The position numbers and the translations under genes are program-made. A DNA stretch of 48,158 nucleotides from Hydrogenophilales bacterium (lineage in GTDB: Bacteria; Pseudomonadota; Gammaproteobacteria; Burkholderiales; Eutrophovitaceae): assembly GCA_902601765.1 (NCBI GenBank), contig CACKOO010000007.1, positions 1 through 48,158 of the forward strand, read 5' to 3'. Within the stretch, counting starts at the first letter, position 1. The number at the start of each line of letters is the position of its first letter. The notes beneath the pieces are model-generated. The model saw nothing but the letters and a program-made list of their open reading frames with translations. It was not told where the DNA came from and searched no databases. Shown in pieces: positions 34,559-44,320 of the stretch.

Positions 34559-35871
34559 TGAAAGTTTTACATCTATCGAAGTTTGACTTAGGCGGGGGAG
34601 GCGGAGGTTTCGAGGCAGCATATCGCCTGCATCGAAATATGCTAGGTACAGGTGTTCAGTCCAAGATGTTGGTTCTCAAAAATAGAAGTGGAGACTCTGA
34701 GGTAATACCAATTTTTAATAATCTCAATTACCTAAAAAAGGGCGTATATTATTTCCGTACAATATTAACTATATTGAAGGCTAGGTTCGACAGCGTCAAA
34801 TTAAAATTGTTTAGTAGAAAAACAAATCGGTCGTACTTTTTTAACGAGAAACATGGTTTTGTTACGGCTCAGGATTTGAGAAAGTCCTTAAACTGGAAGC
34901 CGGATCTGATTATTGCACATTGGGTTAGCGAGTTTATTGATGTAGTAACTTTGTACGAAATTAGCAAGTTTTGGAATGTCCCAGTAGCATGGTATTTAAT
35001 GGACATGGGTCCTTTGACTGGTGGATGTCATTACACAATGGGATGTAACAAATATATGGAAAATTGCGGAAACTGTCCTCAGATAGAATTCACTAATATC
35101 GAAAATGATCTCTCAAGATTGCAGTGGCAAAAAAGGTTCGAAACTATACAGAAAATGAGAGTGATACCTATTGTCGGTTCTACCTGGTTACAGGAGCGAT
35201 TAATCGCTTCCAGTATATTTAAAAACAAACCTTATAAATTAATACCACTAGGAATAGATTCTAATGTATTTTCGGCAGGAGATAAACAAAAAGCCAAAGT
35301 GCTTTTACGCTTGCCAACAGACAAAAAAATTATTTTTTTCGGTGCTATGAATTACTCAGAGGAAAGAAAAGGATTTCATCTTTTAAAAAAGTCACTAGAA
35401 ATTCTGCATCGTAAAGCGCTGGAAAATGAAATAAAGTCAGATGACATCTATCTCGTGATTGCAGGTAAAGGATCCAAAGATTTACAGGGTAGCTTTTTTT
35501 TCCCCAGTAGGTTTGCAGGAGTTATAAATAGCAATAATGCCTTAGCCAAATTTTATCAGGCCGCTAGTATTTTCGTATGTCCATCAATCGAAGATGCAGG
35601 ACCTATGATGATAAATGAATCAATTATGTGCGGAACTCCCGTCGTTTCATACGACATTGGCGTAGCTAAAGATCTAGTAATTTCAGGAGAGACTGGGTAC
35701 CGGGCAAGAATAAATGATCCTAATGATTTTGCCGAAGGCATGTTCGATTATCTTTTTAAAAAAAGTTTAGATGAAAAAAAAACACAAGATCGTTGTCGTT
35801 CTCTTGCACTAAAATTGTGTGATCCAGAAGTTCAAGTCAATGCATTTAAAAAAGTTTTCAATAAACTGTAG
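34558..35871 (+). CDS. GT4-family glycosyltransferase with cysteine-rich insertion
   Basis: 437 residues from ATG 34558. The N-terminus has HLSKFDLGGGGGGFEAAYRL, the glycine-rich start of a GT4 enzyme of the type found in colanic-acid-like clusters. A four-cysteine segment GGCHYTMGCNKYMENCGNC near residue 165 is typical of this subgroup and may bind metal. The C-terminal domain has IIFFGAMNYSEERKGFHLL and CPSIEDAGPMMINESIMCGTPVV with the two glutamates of the E-x(7)-E motif. Donor and acceptor are not predictable. Confidence 0.88.
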   Translation: MKVLHLSKFDLGGGGGGFEAAYRLHRNMLGTGVQSKMLVLKNRSGDSEVIPIFNNLNYLKKGVYYFRTILTILKARFDSVKLKLFSRKTNRSYFFNEKHGFVTAQDLRKSLNWKPDLIIAHWVSEFIDVVTLYEISKFWNVPVAWYLMDMGPLTGGCHYTMGCNKYMENCGNCPQIEFTNIENDLSRLQWQKRFETIQKMRVIPIVGSTWLQERLIASSIFKNKPYKLIPLGIDSNVFSAGDKQKAKVLLRLPTDKKIIFFGAMNYSEERKGFHLLKKSLEILHRKALENEIKSDDIYLVIAGKGSKDLQGSFFFPSRFAGVINSNNALAKFYQAASIFVCPSIEDAGPMMINESIMCGTPVVSYDIGVAKDLVISGETGYRARINDPNDFAEGMFDYLFKKSLDEKKTQDRCRSLALKLCDPEVQVNAFKKVFNKL

Positions 35872-35897
35872 AGTATATCGTTATCAGGAATAAAATT

Positions 35898-36713
35898 ATG
35901 AAAAACACGTTTCGGAGATTTCTTAATAGGTTTGGTTTGGATGTTGTAAGATATGTCGATCAGAGAGAAAGAAACCTTAATATTAATGAAGAATTAAACT
36001 ATGAGTTAGAGGAAAAGTGTTATGAGCATATTTTAAAAATAAAAAAGAATACAATGTTATCTAAAAGACGGTTAGTGACGCTTTTCCAGCAAGTAGTTTA
36101 CTGTGAAACAGCAAAAATCCAAGGTTGTTTTGTGGAGTGTGGAGTTTGGAAAGGTGGCGCTATGGGACTAATGGCTCTGGGTAATTTAGATTATGGTAAA
36201 GAAAGGAGAGTTCTCCATTTATATGACTCTTTTGCCGATATTTGTGAGCCTGATGATAAAGTAGATGGTTTGAAAGCTATCAAGGAAGTTGAAGAATTTT
36301 CTGGTACGGGAAGAAACATTAAGGGAAAGTTAAAGTCAATTGAAGGGATCTATGAATCTCTAGGAGGTCCGGGAACTCTTTCAGAGAATGTAGAACTTCT
36401 AGAGAACATAATTAATTATCCCAGAAAGTCGATAAACTATCATAAAGGATGGTTCCAAGATACCATCCCACAAAGTTCAAAAGAAATAGACAAGATAGCT
36501 ATCTTGAGGCTAGATGGCGACTGGTATGCATCTACTAAAATTTGCTTAGAATATCTTTATCCCAAGGTTGTCGTTGGTGGCGTAGTTATAATTGATGATT
36601 ACGGAACATATGATGGATGTAAACGTGCATTTGATGAATATGCCAGACATAATGATATTAATTGCTATCTGTCTTCAGTAGATAGTGATTGTAGGTTTCT
36701 AATCAAACGATAA
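35898..36713 (+). CDS. TylF/MycF-type O-methyltransferase
   Basis: SAM- and metal-dependent macrocin-type O-methyltransferase of 271 residues. Motif I is FVECGVWKGGAMGLMAL; LHLYDSFADICEPD follows. The metal-binding and catalytic region holds NYHKGWFQDTIP, AILRLDGDWYASTKICLEYLYP and VVIIDDYGTYDGCKRA with the paired Asp residues. Such enzymes methylate a sugar hydroxyl, here most likely in the surface glycan. It lies 26 bases after the GT4 gene and 20 bases before wecE. Confidence 0.9.
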   Translation: MKNTFRRFLNRFGLDVVRYVDQRERNLNINEELNYELEEKCYEHILKIKKNTMLSKRRLVTLFQQVVYCETAKIQGCFVECGVWKGGAMGLMALGNLDYGKERRVLHLYDSFADICEPDDKVDGLKAIKEVEEFSGTGRNIKGKLKSIEGIYESLGGPGTLSENVELLENIINYPRKSINYHKGWFQDTIPQSSKEIDKIAILRLDGDWYASTKICLEYLYPKVVVGGVVIIDDYGTYDGCKRAFDEYARHNDINCYLSSVDSDCRFLIKR

Positions 36714-36733
36714 TTTTTATATATGTTCTAAAA

Positions 36734-37891
36734 ATGGAAATACCTTTTAATAAACCCTATATAAGTGGGGACGAAATTAACTTCATTAAGAATTGCTTCG
36801 AATCAAGCCGTATTGCTGGAGACGGAAGTTTTACAAAAAAATGTCATCTATTTTTCGAAGCAGAGCAAAAATTTAATAAAGTTTTGTTGACTCCATCGTG
36901 TACCGACGCCTTAGAAATGTCATCAATTCTTTGCGATATTAGACCAGGGGATCATGTTATCGCTCCGAGTTATACATTCGTTTCATCTGTAAATCCTTTT
37001 GTTATGCGAGGGGCTGATATCTCATTCATTGATAGTGAGGCAAGTAATCCCAATATCGATGCCTCTAAGATCGAGGCATTAATTTGTGATAGAACGAAGG
37101 TGATTATTGTCGTTCATTACGCAGGGATTTCGTGCGATATGGATGCCATTTTAGCATTGGCAGACAAATACAATTTATTTGTTGTAGAAGACGCTGCTCA
37201 GGCAATAGATTCTTTTTACAAAGGCAAAAGGTTAGGTACACTAGGACATTTTGCAACCTTTTCATTTCATGAAACAAAAAATATAATTTCAGGTGAGGGA
37301 GGAATGCTCGTAATAAATAAGGATGAATATGTAGATAGGGCTGAAATTATAAGAGAAAAAGGAACAAACCGAGCTGCATTTTTTCGTGGTTTAGTAGATA
37401 AATATGGCTGGGTAGACATAGGCTCATCATTTCTGCCATCTGATATAACAGCTGCGATTTTGTATGCCCAAATTAGCAACATAAATAGAATACAGGGTAA
37501 GCGAAAGTTACTTTGGAGAAAGTATTTTTATGAGTTAAGTGATTTAGTATTACAAGGATATTTCCAAATCCCTGAAATTCCGGAATATGCAACAAATAAT
37601 GCCCATATGTTCAGTATTATAGTCGCAAATACTTCGGAGAGAAGTGCTTTAATAGAGCACCTGGCAAAACATGAAATACAAGCGGTTTTTCATTATCAAT
37701 CCCTTCATAGAAGTAGTTTTTTTGAAGGAAAGCACGATGGACGAGAGTTAAAATATGCGGATATTTACTCTAATCAGCTGTTACGGTTGCCAATGTACTA
37801 TGAAATGACCGAAGACATGATAGAAATAGTTGCGAGCACAATCAAAAAATTTTATTTAAATCAAATGAATCAAAAAAACATTAGAGAGTAG
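36734..37891 (+). CDS. wecE: dTDP-4-amino-4,6-dideoxygalactose transaminase
   Basis: PLP-dependent aminotransferase of 385 residues that makes dTDP-Fuc4N from dTDP-4-keto-6-deoxyglucose. It closely follows the WecE/RffA pattern: IPFNKPYISGDE, GDGSFTKKCH, LLTPSCTDALEM, APSYTFVSSVNPFVMRGA, VHYAGISCDMD, VVEDAAQAIDS, and the PLP lysine in SFHETKNIISGEGG. Substrate comes from RfbB, encoded downstream, and RfbA on the other strand. It precedes the FkbM gene by six bases. Confidence 0.95.
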   Translation: MEIPFNKPYISGDEINFIKNCFESSRIAGDGSFTKKCHLFFEAEQKFNKVLLTPSCTDALEMSSILCDIRPGDHVIAPSYTFVSSVNPFVMRGADISFIDSEASNPNIDASKIEALICDRTKVIIVVHYAGISCDMDAILALADKYNLFVVEDAAQAIDSFYKGKRLGTLGHFATFSFHETKNIISGEGGMLVINKDEYVDRAEIIREKGTNRAAFFRGLVDKYGWVDIGSSFLPSDITAAILYAQISNINRIQGKRKLLWRKYFYELSDLVLQGYFQIPEIPEYATNNAHMFSIIVANTSERSALIEHLAKHEIQAVFHYQSLHRSSFFEGKHDGRELKYADIYSNQLLRLPMYYEMTEDMIEIVASTIKKFYLNQMNQKNIRE

Positions 37892-37897
37892 CGAGCT

Positions 37898-38623
37898 ATG
37901 AAGATAAAACAAAGAATAAAAAAAATGCTCTATCATCTCGGTTACGAGATGCATCAATACTCGGTTGATAGCTCGGCACATGCGAGGTTAATGCGGACAC
38001 TTTCAGCTAATCGGGTCAATCTGGTTTTTGATATCGGTGCTAATATTGGATCCTACGCAGAAGAGTTAAGGAGATACGGGTATAAAGGTAGTATTGTATC
38101 GTTTGAACCACTATCTATGGTGAGAAAAAAGCTAGAGCGGTCGAGTCGTAGTGATGAGAAATGGATAATTGGACCAAGGTGTGCCTTAGGGGATCATAAA
38201 GGGAAGGGTAATATAAATATATCTGAAAATTTTGTTAGTAGCTCCCTGATGCCGATGTTAGAGGCTCATTCCGACGCTGAGCCGAGATCTAAATATATAG
38301 GGACTGAGGAGGTGCCTTTATGTATTCTGGATGATATTTCCCCAAATTACATTCAGCCGGAATCAATCGTATTTTTGAAAATAGATACTCAAGGATCGGA
38401 GCATCTAATATTAAAAGGAAGCGACGAAACCCTAAAACATTGTATTGGCCTACAGTTAGAACTTTCCCTAGTACCTTTATATGAAAATCAACTTTTATAT
38501 GATGATATGATAAATATATTAAAAGAAAAAGGGTTTGAATTGTGGTCTATTGCCTCAGTTTTTAGTAATCCTCAAAATGGAAGACTATTACAGGTGGATG
38601 CTATTTTTATCAAATCATCCTGA
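37898..38623 (+). CDS. FkbM-family methyltransferase
   Basis: 241 residues. Motif I is LVFDIGANIGSYAEEL, followed by VSFEPLSMVRKKL (the FkbM Glu-Pro), and IVFLKIDTQGSEHLILKG, a hallmark of the FkbM family. The C-terminus has LLQVDAIFIK. FkbM enzymes methylate sugar or polyketide hydroxyls; here a glycan sugar is the likely acceptor. With the TylF-type gene it makes two O-methyltransferases in the same operon, so the glycan may carry two methyl groups. Confidence 0.9.
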   Translation: MKIKQRIKKMLYHLGYEMHQYSVDSSAHARLMRTLSANRVNLVFDIGANIGSYAEELRRYGYKGSIVSFEPLSMVRKKLERSSRSDEKWIIGPRCALGDHKGKGNINISENFVSSSLMPMLEAHSDAEPRSKYIGTEEVPLCILDDISPNYIQPESIVFLKIDTQGSEHLILKGSDETLKHCIGLQLELSLVPLYENQLLYDDMINILKEKGFELWSIASVFSNPQNGRLLQVDAIFIKSS

Positions 38624-38659
38624 TTTATAAAATTATTCGTTTACCCCAGTTTGCAAAAC

Positions 38660-39826
38660 ATGGTTAATACACATACGAAAAAAAAAATAGTTGTAGTGTT
38701 TGGTACTCGGCCAGAAGCGATAAAAATGGCGCCTCTCTGTCATGCTTTACAGAAAAATAATGTAAAACATGCAACATTAGTATGCGTTACTGGTCAGCAT
38801 CGTGATATGTTGGATCAGGTAATATCTAGTTTCAACCTAGAGGTTGATGTAGACCTAAACATTATGGAGCCGAGTCAGGATTTGTTTGATGTTACTTGTA
38901 ATGTAATGCTTAAACTGCGGTCGTTTTTTGAAAAAGAGAAGCCAGATCTTGTCATTGTTCATGGGGATACTACAACTACGTTAGCTACGGCGTTGACGGC
39001 TTTTTATCTGAGATTAAACCTTGCGCATGTTGAGGCAGGTCTTAGAACTTATGATCTTAGTCAACCATTCCCTGAAGAGTTTAATAGACAAACTGTTAGT
39101 AAAATTTCTAAATTGAATTTTGCTCCCACACAGATTAGCAAAAATAATTTGCTTAATGAAGGTGTCGACGAAAAAAACATTAAAATAACGGGAAATACCG
39201 TTATTGATTCATTGCACTGGATGCTAGAAAAAATTAGTAAGAATTCTAAGGAGAAGGATCGCTTAAGACAAAAATTTCATAAAGAATTTTTATTTCAGTG
39301 TGACGAAAAAAAATATATTCTTGTGACTGGTCATAGAAGAGAGAATTTTGGATCAGCATTTCGTAACATATGCGATGCGATAAAAGAAATTGCCTTGCTA
39401 AATCCAGATGTTCACATTATCTATCCGGTGCACCTAAACCCGAATGTTAGAGATCCAGTAAACGAAATTTTAGTTGGCATAAGTAACGTTCATTTAGTTG
39501 AACCGTATTATTATCCAGAATTTGTTTTTTTGTTACAGCATTGCTATCTAGTTTTAACCGATAGCGGAGGAATTCAAGAGGAAGCTCCTAGTCTTGGTAA
39601 GCCTGTATTGGTTATGAGAGAAACGACAGAAAGACCAGAGGCTGTTACGGCTGGAACTGTTAAACTTGTCGGTTCATCGAAAGAACGTATTGTTGAAATA
39701 GTGAAAAAATTACTGAACAGTCCGGTGGAATATGAGAAAATGAGCAAATCTCACAACCCCTACGGAGACGGTAAGGCGTGTATCAAAATTGTTGCAGCAA
39801 TAGATGAATTTCTTAAAAAAATATAA
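38660..39826 (+). CDS. wecB: UDP-N-acetylglucosamine 2-epimerase (non-hydrolysing)
   Basis: Converts UDP-GlcNAc to UDP-ManNAc. From ATG 38660 it is 388 residues. Motifs: VVFGTRPEAIKMAPL, CVTGQHRDMLDQV, VHGDTTTTLAT, HVEAGLRTYD, FPEEFNRQ, ITGNTVIDSL, VTGHRRENFG, LTDSGGIQEEAPSLGKPVLVMRETTERPE. The C-terminal helices are complete. Its product is used by WecC, encoded on the opposite strand at 44321. An in-frame TTG at 38651 is less likely. Confidence 0.97.
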   Translation: MVNTHTKKKIVVVFGTRPEAIKMAPLCHALQKNNVKHATLVCVTGQHRDMLDQVISSFNLEVDVDLNIMEPSQDLFDVTCNVMLKLRSFFEKEKPDLVIVHGDTTTTLATALTAFYLRLNLAHVEAGLRTYDLSQPFPEEFNRQTVSKISKLNFAPTQISKNNLLNEGVDEKNIKITGNTVIDSLHWMLEKISKNSKEKDRLRQKFHKEFLFQCDEKKYILVTGHRRENFGSAFRNICDAIKEIALLNPDVHIIYPVHLNPNVRDPVNEILVGISNVHLVEPYYYPEFVFLLQHCYLVLTDSGGIQEEAPSLGKPVLVMRETTERPEAVTAGTVKLVGSSKERIVEIVKKLLNSPVEYEKMSKSHNPYGDGKACIKIVAAIDEFLKKI

Positions 39827-39845
39827 TTATTCTTGAGATCAAAAA

Positions 39846-40856
39846 ATGAAGACAATTTTAGTGACTGGAGGGGCAGGGTTTATTGGATCGTCGCTATTAA
39901 GGTATCTAATAAAGAGTACGAGTTACCGTTTGATAAACATTGACAAAGTTACGTACGCTGGAAACCTCAGAGCGTTAGAGTCAATAGAAAATCATCCTCG
40001 ATATTTTTTCGAAAAAACTGATATATGTGATACTAAAGGTTTAGTGAAAATATTCGATAAATATAGACCCGATGCAGTAATTCATTTAGCTGCGGAGAGT
40101 CATGTAGATAGATCAATAGATAAACCGAATCAATTTATCAATACAAATGTGGTTGGTACATTCACTTTATTGGAGGCTTCTTTTAAGTACTGGAAGTTGC
40201 AAAATTACAAAAAAAAAGAAAGTTTCAGATTCCATCATGTGTCCACAGATGAAGTTTATGGAGAACTAAACCTCAAAGATCCAGCTTTTACTGAAGAGTC
40301 GCCGTATTTACCTAATTCTCCATATTCAGCTAGTAAGGCTGCCAGTGATCATTTAGTCAGAGCATGGTATAAAACTTATAAAATTCCTGTGGTTATAACA
40401 AATTGTTCCAATAACTACGGACCTTTTCAATATCCTGAAAAATTAATTCCTCTAACTATTTTAAACGCCTTAAAAGGAAGAAAACTTTCAGTGTATGGTG
40501 ATGGGACTAATATTAGAGACTGGATCTATGTAGATGATCATGTTGAGGCAATACGATTGGTACTTGAAAAAGGAATAGTAGGGGAGACTTACAATATAGG
40601 TGGAAATTGCGAAGTTACCAATATAGAGGTAGTGAGAAGAATTTGCGAGATTCTATCCGATATGGTTCCAATGCCTAGTAGACGCTATGATGAGCTTATT
40701 ACTTTTACAGAAGATAGACCAGGTCATGATTTCCGTTACGCTATCAACTCCGAAAAAGTTAAAATACAGTGTGGTTGGGTTCCGAAAACTGACTTTTTAT
40801 CTGGACTTAGAAAGACCGTAGCATGGTATCTAAAAGATACTCGAACGATAGATTAG
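39846..40856 (+). CDS. rfbB: dTDP-glucose 4,6-dehydratase
   Basis: RmlB/RffG-type SDR enzyme of 336 residues. Motifs: ILVTGGAGFIGSSLLRYL, NIDKVTYAGNL, HLAAESHVDRSI, HVSTDEVYGEL (catalytic Thr-Asp-Glu), SPYSASKAASDHLVRAW (Tyr-Lys), NNYGPFQYPEKLIPL and the RPGHDFRYAI tail. It produces dTDP-4-keto-6-deoxyglucose, the substrate of WecE. It is the last plus-strand gene before the convergent operon. Confidence 0.97.
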   Translation: MKTILVTGGAGFIGSSLLRYLIKSTSYRLINIDKVTYAGNLRALESIENHPRYFFEKTDICDTKGLVKIFDKYRPDAVIHLAAESHVDRSIDKPNQFINTNVVGTFTLLEASFKYWKLQNYKKKESFRFHHVSTDEVYGELNLKDPAFTEESPYLPNSPYSASKAASDHLVRAWYKTYKIPVVITNCSNNYGPFQYPEKLIPLTILNALKGRKLSVYGDGTNIRDWIYVDDHVEAIRLVLEKGIVGETYNIGGNCEVTNIEVVRRICEILSDMVPMPSRRYDELITFTEDRPGHDFRYAINSEKVKIQCGWVPKTDFLSGLRKTVAWYLKDTRTID

Positions 40857-40879
40857 CAAAATCCGGCATAGCGAAAGCG

Positions 40880-40934
40880 TGATCAACTTAAGATTTAAAA
40901 CTATTTCCATGAAGGTAAAGCACTATGTTGATCA
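40880..40934. repeat. 8-bp inverted repeat in the convergent spacer
   Basis: TGATCAAC at 40880-40887 is inverted at 40927-40934 (GTTGATCA), with 39 bases between. It lies between the convergent stop codons at 40856 and 40965, where a two-way terminator would be expected, but no T tract follows either arm. Confidence 0.35.
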
Positions 40935-40964
40935 AATTTAAACCGGCAATTCACGAATAAAATA

Positions 40965-42239
40965 TCATGCTAATATTCTCAGCTTTTCAGGTAACCCTGT
41001 CTTCATCAAGATAGAATCCGCTAAATATTTCGCGGCCCAGTTGGGATAACCGTTTGGTACATATCCCGTATACATGGGGTAAGTTCCAGGAACTGCTCCC
41101 CTTAAATTTCTATTATCAGTATTTATTATCTGAGTTTTTTTTGTGGCGGAAATTAAAGCGTTAGCAACTTTGATATATTTTTCATTTTCTATAATATGAC
41201 TAAGGCGAAATAACAGACAGGCGAATTGCACGTTTCCTGTTATGCAAGAATCGCTTACAGTTCCAATCCAGTTCCGATCGAAGGCTCGGGGAACAAGTCC
41301 GAATACTCCGTCTACAGGTTGGTCAAATGCACAATCACACAATGTATCAACAGTTTTTTTGACACAGGAGAGAAGATCAAGCTCTTTTACCGCGGTCGAA
41401 TTTGATAGATGAGACTCCAGAAGTCCCCGCAGTGTATATATGATCGTATGCATAATAGGAAGCTCGTCATCAAATTGACTGTTTTCAAACCAGCCGTTCG
41501 GAGTTTGTTGAGAGAGAACCCACTTTAGATTTTCAACAGCGGAAATCTCGTACAACGGATTACGAGTAATTTCAAAGCACCTTAATAAAGCCCAGTCAAC
41601 TCTTGCGTGGAGGGTTCTAGCCCCGCAATGGGTGCTAGTTATCCATGAGCCATTAGTTTCTTGTATGGTGCAAAGATAGTCGCCAGCTTTAGAAGCGGCT
41701 TTTAAAAACTCGCGATTTTTTGTTGCTTCGTATAGGGCACACCAGCCCAGCATAACCTGCCCAGTGTTAAACACACGAATATTTTTTCTAACAACACTAG
41801 AGTAAACACCTCCATCTGGTGCTTGTATATCTATTTCCCATTTTCCTATTGCAACGGCTCTGTCTTTAAGCGATTTGTCTTTAAATTTTTCTGAGTAAGC
41901 TAAAAAAGTCGGGATAATATAACCACTAGTTTCGGGGTAAGAAACCCCCCATCCGTTATAAAAATAATAAACGTTAGCTATACCAGCATCAGACTTGTCG
42001 TGATCTTGTGCATATTTTAACCATTCCATCGTGGCGTCTAAATGTACCTGATCACTATCTTCCTCGAAGAGTTCTGGTTTTAAATATCGACGGAGTATTG
42101 AAAAATTTTTACCAGTAAAACTAAATCTCAAAAAAAATTGAAAAATCATTCGGGTTTTTGCCCCAATCTCCGTTGCCACAAGAAACCTCTTTAGTTTACG
42201 AAGTAGTGTTAACTGCATTACTCCTTTTAAAGTTATCAT
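40965..42239 (-). CDS. Alpha/alpha-toroid protein of unknown function
   Basis: 424 residues of repeated helix pairs with glycine-rich turns: NGWGVSYPETSGYIIPTFL, APDGGVYSSV, ETNGSWITSTH, TPNGWFENSQF and MYTGYVPNGYPNWAAKYLADSI. This is the pattern of squalene-cyclase-like and glycan-active alpha/alpha barrels. The N-terminal 35 residues are basic and may contact the membrane; no clear signal peptide. Enzymes of this fold in glycan loci include lyases, epimerases and glycosidases, and none can be chosen here. It overlaps the preceding gene by four bases (ATGA). Confidence 0.7.
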   Translation of the reverse strand: MITLKGVMQLTLLRKLKRFLVATEIGAKTRMIFQFFLRFSFTGKNFSILRRYLKPELFEEDSDQVHLDATMEWLKYAQDHDKSDAGIANVYYFYNGWGVSYPETSGYIIPTFLAYSEKFKDKSLKDRAVAIGKWEIDIQAPDGGVYSSVVRKNIRVFNTGQVMLGWCALYEATKNREFLKAASKAGDYLCTIQETNGSWITSTHCGARTLHARVDWALLRCFEITRNPLYEISAVENLKWVLSQQTPNGWFENSQFDDELPIMHTIIYTLRGLLESHLSNSTAVKELDLLSCVKKTVDTLCDCAFDQPVDGVFGLVPRAFDRNWIGTVSDSCITGNVQFACLLFRLSHIIENEKYIKVANALISATKKTQIINTDNRNLRGAVPGTYPMYTGYVPNGYPNWAAKYLADSILMKTGLPEKLRILA

Positions 42240-42871
42240 TTAATTGCCTCCAAGAAAAACATTTGATCTGGTCTATTATCAATAAACTTAATATTTTCTA
42301 ATTGACTAACCATATATCCTTTATTTTCCACCGATGAAAATCCAGCCTCTACAAATATTTTTTGCAGTGTGTCAAAATCGTAGAAATATTTACTGGTACC
42401 TCCTGCCGTCAAATACCCGTAAAACCATGAATTAAACTTATCCCCAAAGGTGACTCCTTCGAAACGTTCTTTTCCGCTTGGTAATGTTTGAAAAAAAAAG
42501 GATTTATCTTTTTGCACATAACGTTTTGCTATGGTTTCCAAATCTTGAGTCGCGAATCTAGCTATCCCTCGAGTTTTTAATACTCGATAAGTTTCAGCGA
42601 TAATTTCAACAGCATTAGCACGGGTGAAATAATTAATTCCAGAAATACAAACTACAGACTTTAATGAATTTGAGTTAAATGGAAGCCGTGCTTTTTGTAG
42701 ATTAAGGTAAAGATCGGCAGACAAGCTCATATCGATGCCTAGATATCCTGGGATTTTCTGATCTCCGCAGCAAAGATTTATTCTTTCTATTTCATTTTTA
42801 TTTAATCGAAATATCGATATTCTTTCCTTCATAAAGTAAAAAATTGATTTGAGTATACTTTTAAGTTTCAT
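42236..42871 (-). CDS. Methyltransferase-like protein
   Basis: 211 residues. A SAM-binding start INLCCGDQKIPGYLGIDMS, then LPFNSNSLKSVVCISGINYFT and IIAETYRVLKTRGIARFAT, fit the small class I methyltransferase-like proteins seen in surface-glycan clusters. Motif I has Cys-Cys-Gly-Asp instead of the canonical Gly-x-Gly-x-Gly; this is common in that subgroup. The C-terminal half has FYDFDTLQKIFVEAGFSSV. It overlaps its neighbours on both sides, so it is part of one tightly packed operon. Confidence 0.75.
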   Translation of the reverse strand: MKLKSILKSIFYFMKERISIFRLNKNEIERINLCCGDQKIPGYLGIDMSLSADLYLNLQKARLPFNSNSLKSVVCISGINYFTRANAVEIIAETYRVLKTRGIARFATQDLETIAKRYVQKDKSFFFQTLPSGKERFEGVTFGDKFNSWFYGYLTAGGTSKYFYDFDTLQKIFVEAGFSSVENKGYMVSQLENIKFIDNRPDQMFFLEAIK

Positions 42872-44291
42872 TTATTATTCGCTTTAGAATTTTTTTGTGA
42901 TGTTCAATGGTATTATATTCATTCTTTATAGTGTTTTTTTTCCATTTCGATAATACACGGTTGATAAGTTTTTCTACATTTTTAATATCCTTCGCGTAAA
43001 ACATAATTTTGTTATCCACGTAATTACGGTAACCCTCAAGACCTGATTTTGAGAGAAAAATAGTCGGAACCCCGTACTCTCGAGCCTCTATAGCTACGGA
43101 TGAACTAGAAGTAACATGGAGTTGAACACGATTCAAAACTTCATCTAAGGTATAATCATCTCGAGAGTGAAATTTTGCATTACGTTGTAACTCAATCTGT
43201 CGCTTGGGGTATTCATCTATTCTTAGTGTTGGGTGTTCACGGAAATGCCAAAAAACGTCATCTTTAAATAAATCTATCATTTCCAGCATTAATTTGGGAA
43301 ATTCTGATGCTCCTTGAAGAGATACCAAAATATGTTTTTTATGGGAATCGAATAGAATATTATTCTTTGTTTTATTATTTTTATTGACTAGAAAATTTTG
43401 GTTATATGTTTTCCATGTATTACCACCAACTAGGGTTCGGTGGTAATTGGTGTTTTCCATCCATTTTTGTAAAACCGATTGTGACTCTTTGTCCCATGTC
43501 CAAAAAACATCTGGCAGTAATTGATGGCCTAGTCTGGGAATTCCCGCCCAATTAGAATACATACAGTGATTAATTCTAATTCCACCGTGTTGGATTTCTA
43601 TAACGGGTATTTGGAGTTTAGCTCCTGCTAAGCATATCGCCATACCTACCGGATGATAAAAGCATTCTAGAATTAATAATTTAGGTTTAAATTGATTTAA
43701 AATTTTAATTAACACCTCCGAAATAATTTTAATGTCACGCAGTGCTTTAGTACTCGTAAATTCAAATCCAAATTGCTTCTTAATTTCAGAGTTAAGTTTG
43801 GGACAAAATTCCTCTTTTTCTTTTATTAATAGGGATTTTATATTGTGTTTTATGCGTTCAATTTGAATTAACCAGTTTATATAAATTACGTTTTGACTAA
43901 ATTTGTCATTAAATCCGAAGTTGCTAAGCTCGATCTGTTGTATTCTATTTGTATCATTTAAAAGTTGATGAAAACTATCCGAGTACTTATTAAATATTTT
44001 TTTATTTAGTTTTATCCCGAACCAAGATAGATTAGAGAAATATATTATTTCCTTATTGGCACTTTGTATGGGATTTCCCCTGTAGTTTTTAGATGATTTT
44101 ATTAGGTTATTTACTCTGGTGAGTAGGCTCTCTTTTAAGATAGATTTATCATGATTCTTCGGTAAGTACTGATACATTAAATTAAGCCTAACATACGGCC
44201 AAGGATTGAAATTTAGAAAACTCAAGTTTTGATTTAAGGAGTTTTCTTCAATCTGATTAATCTTTATTAAAAACTGCTCTTCGGTTGTCAT
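42861..44291 (-). CDS. GT-B-like surface carbohydrate biosynthesis protein
   Basis: 476 residues, no signal peptide. The middle has LKIPVIEIQHGGI-like sequence (here LQIPVIEIQHGGIRIN) and KPKLLILECFYHPVGMAI; the C-terminal half has HILVSLQGASEFPKLM, VFWHFREHPTLRID and VTSSSSVAIEAREYGVPTIFLS. Histidine and serine at these spots are typical of capsule-type (KpsS/KpsC-like) and related GT-B glycosyltransferases. I assign it as a probable glycosyltransferase; the donor is not known, though UDP-ManNAcA is made by the adjacent gene. It overlaps the following gene by 11 bases. Confidence 0.72.
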   Translation of the reverse strand: MTTEEQFLIKINQIEENSLNQNLSFLNFNPWPYVRLNLMYQYLPKNHDKSILKESLLTRVNNLIKSSKNYRGNPIQSANKEIIYFSNLSWFGIKLNKKIFNKYSDSFHQLLNDTNRIQQIELSNFGFNDKFSQNVIYINWLIQIERIKHNIKSLLIKEKEEFCPKLNSEIKKQFGFEFTSTKALRDIKIISEVLIKILNQFKPKLLILECFYHPVGMAICLAGAKLQIPVIEIQHGGIRINHCMYSNWAGIPRLGHQLLPDVFWTWDKESQSVLQKWMENTNYHRTLVGGNTWKTYNQNFLVNKNNKTKNNILFDSHKKHILVSLQGASEFPKLMLEMIDLFKDDVFWHFREHPTLRIDEYPKRQIELQRNAKFHSRDDYTLDEVLNRVQLHVTSSSSVAIEAREYGVPTIFLSKSGLEGYRNYVDNKIMFYAKDIKNVEKLINRVLSKWKKNTIKNEYNTIEHHKKILKRIINET

Positions 44292-44320
44292 TTTACTCGT
44301 TAGATCACTGAAAAATCGTA

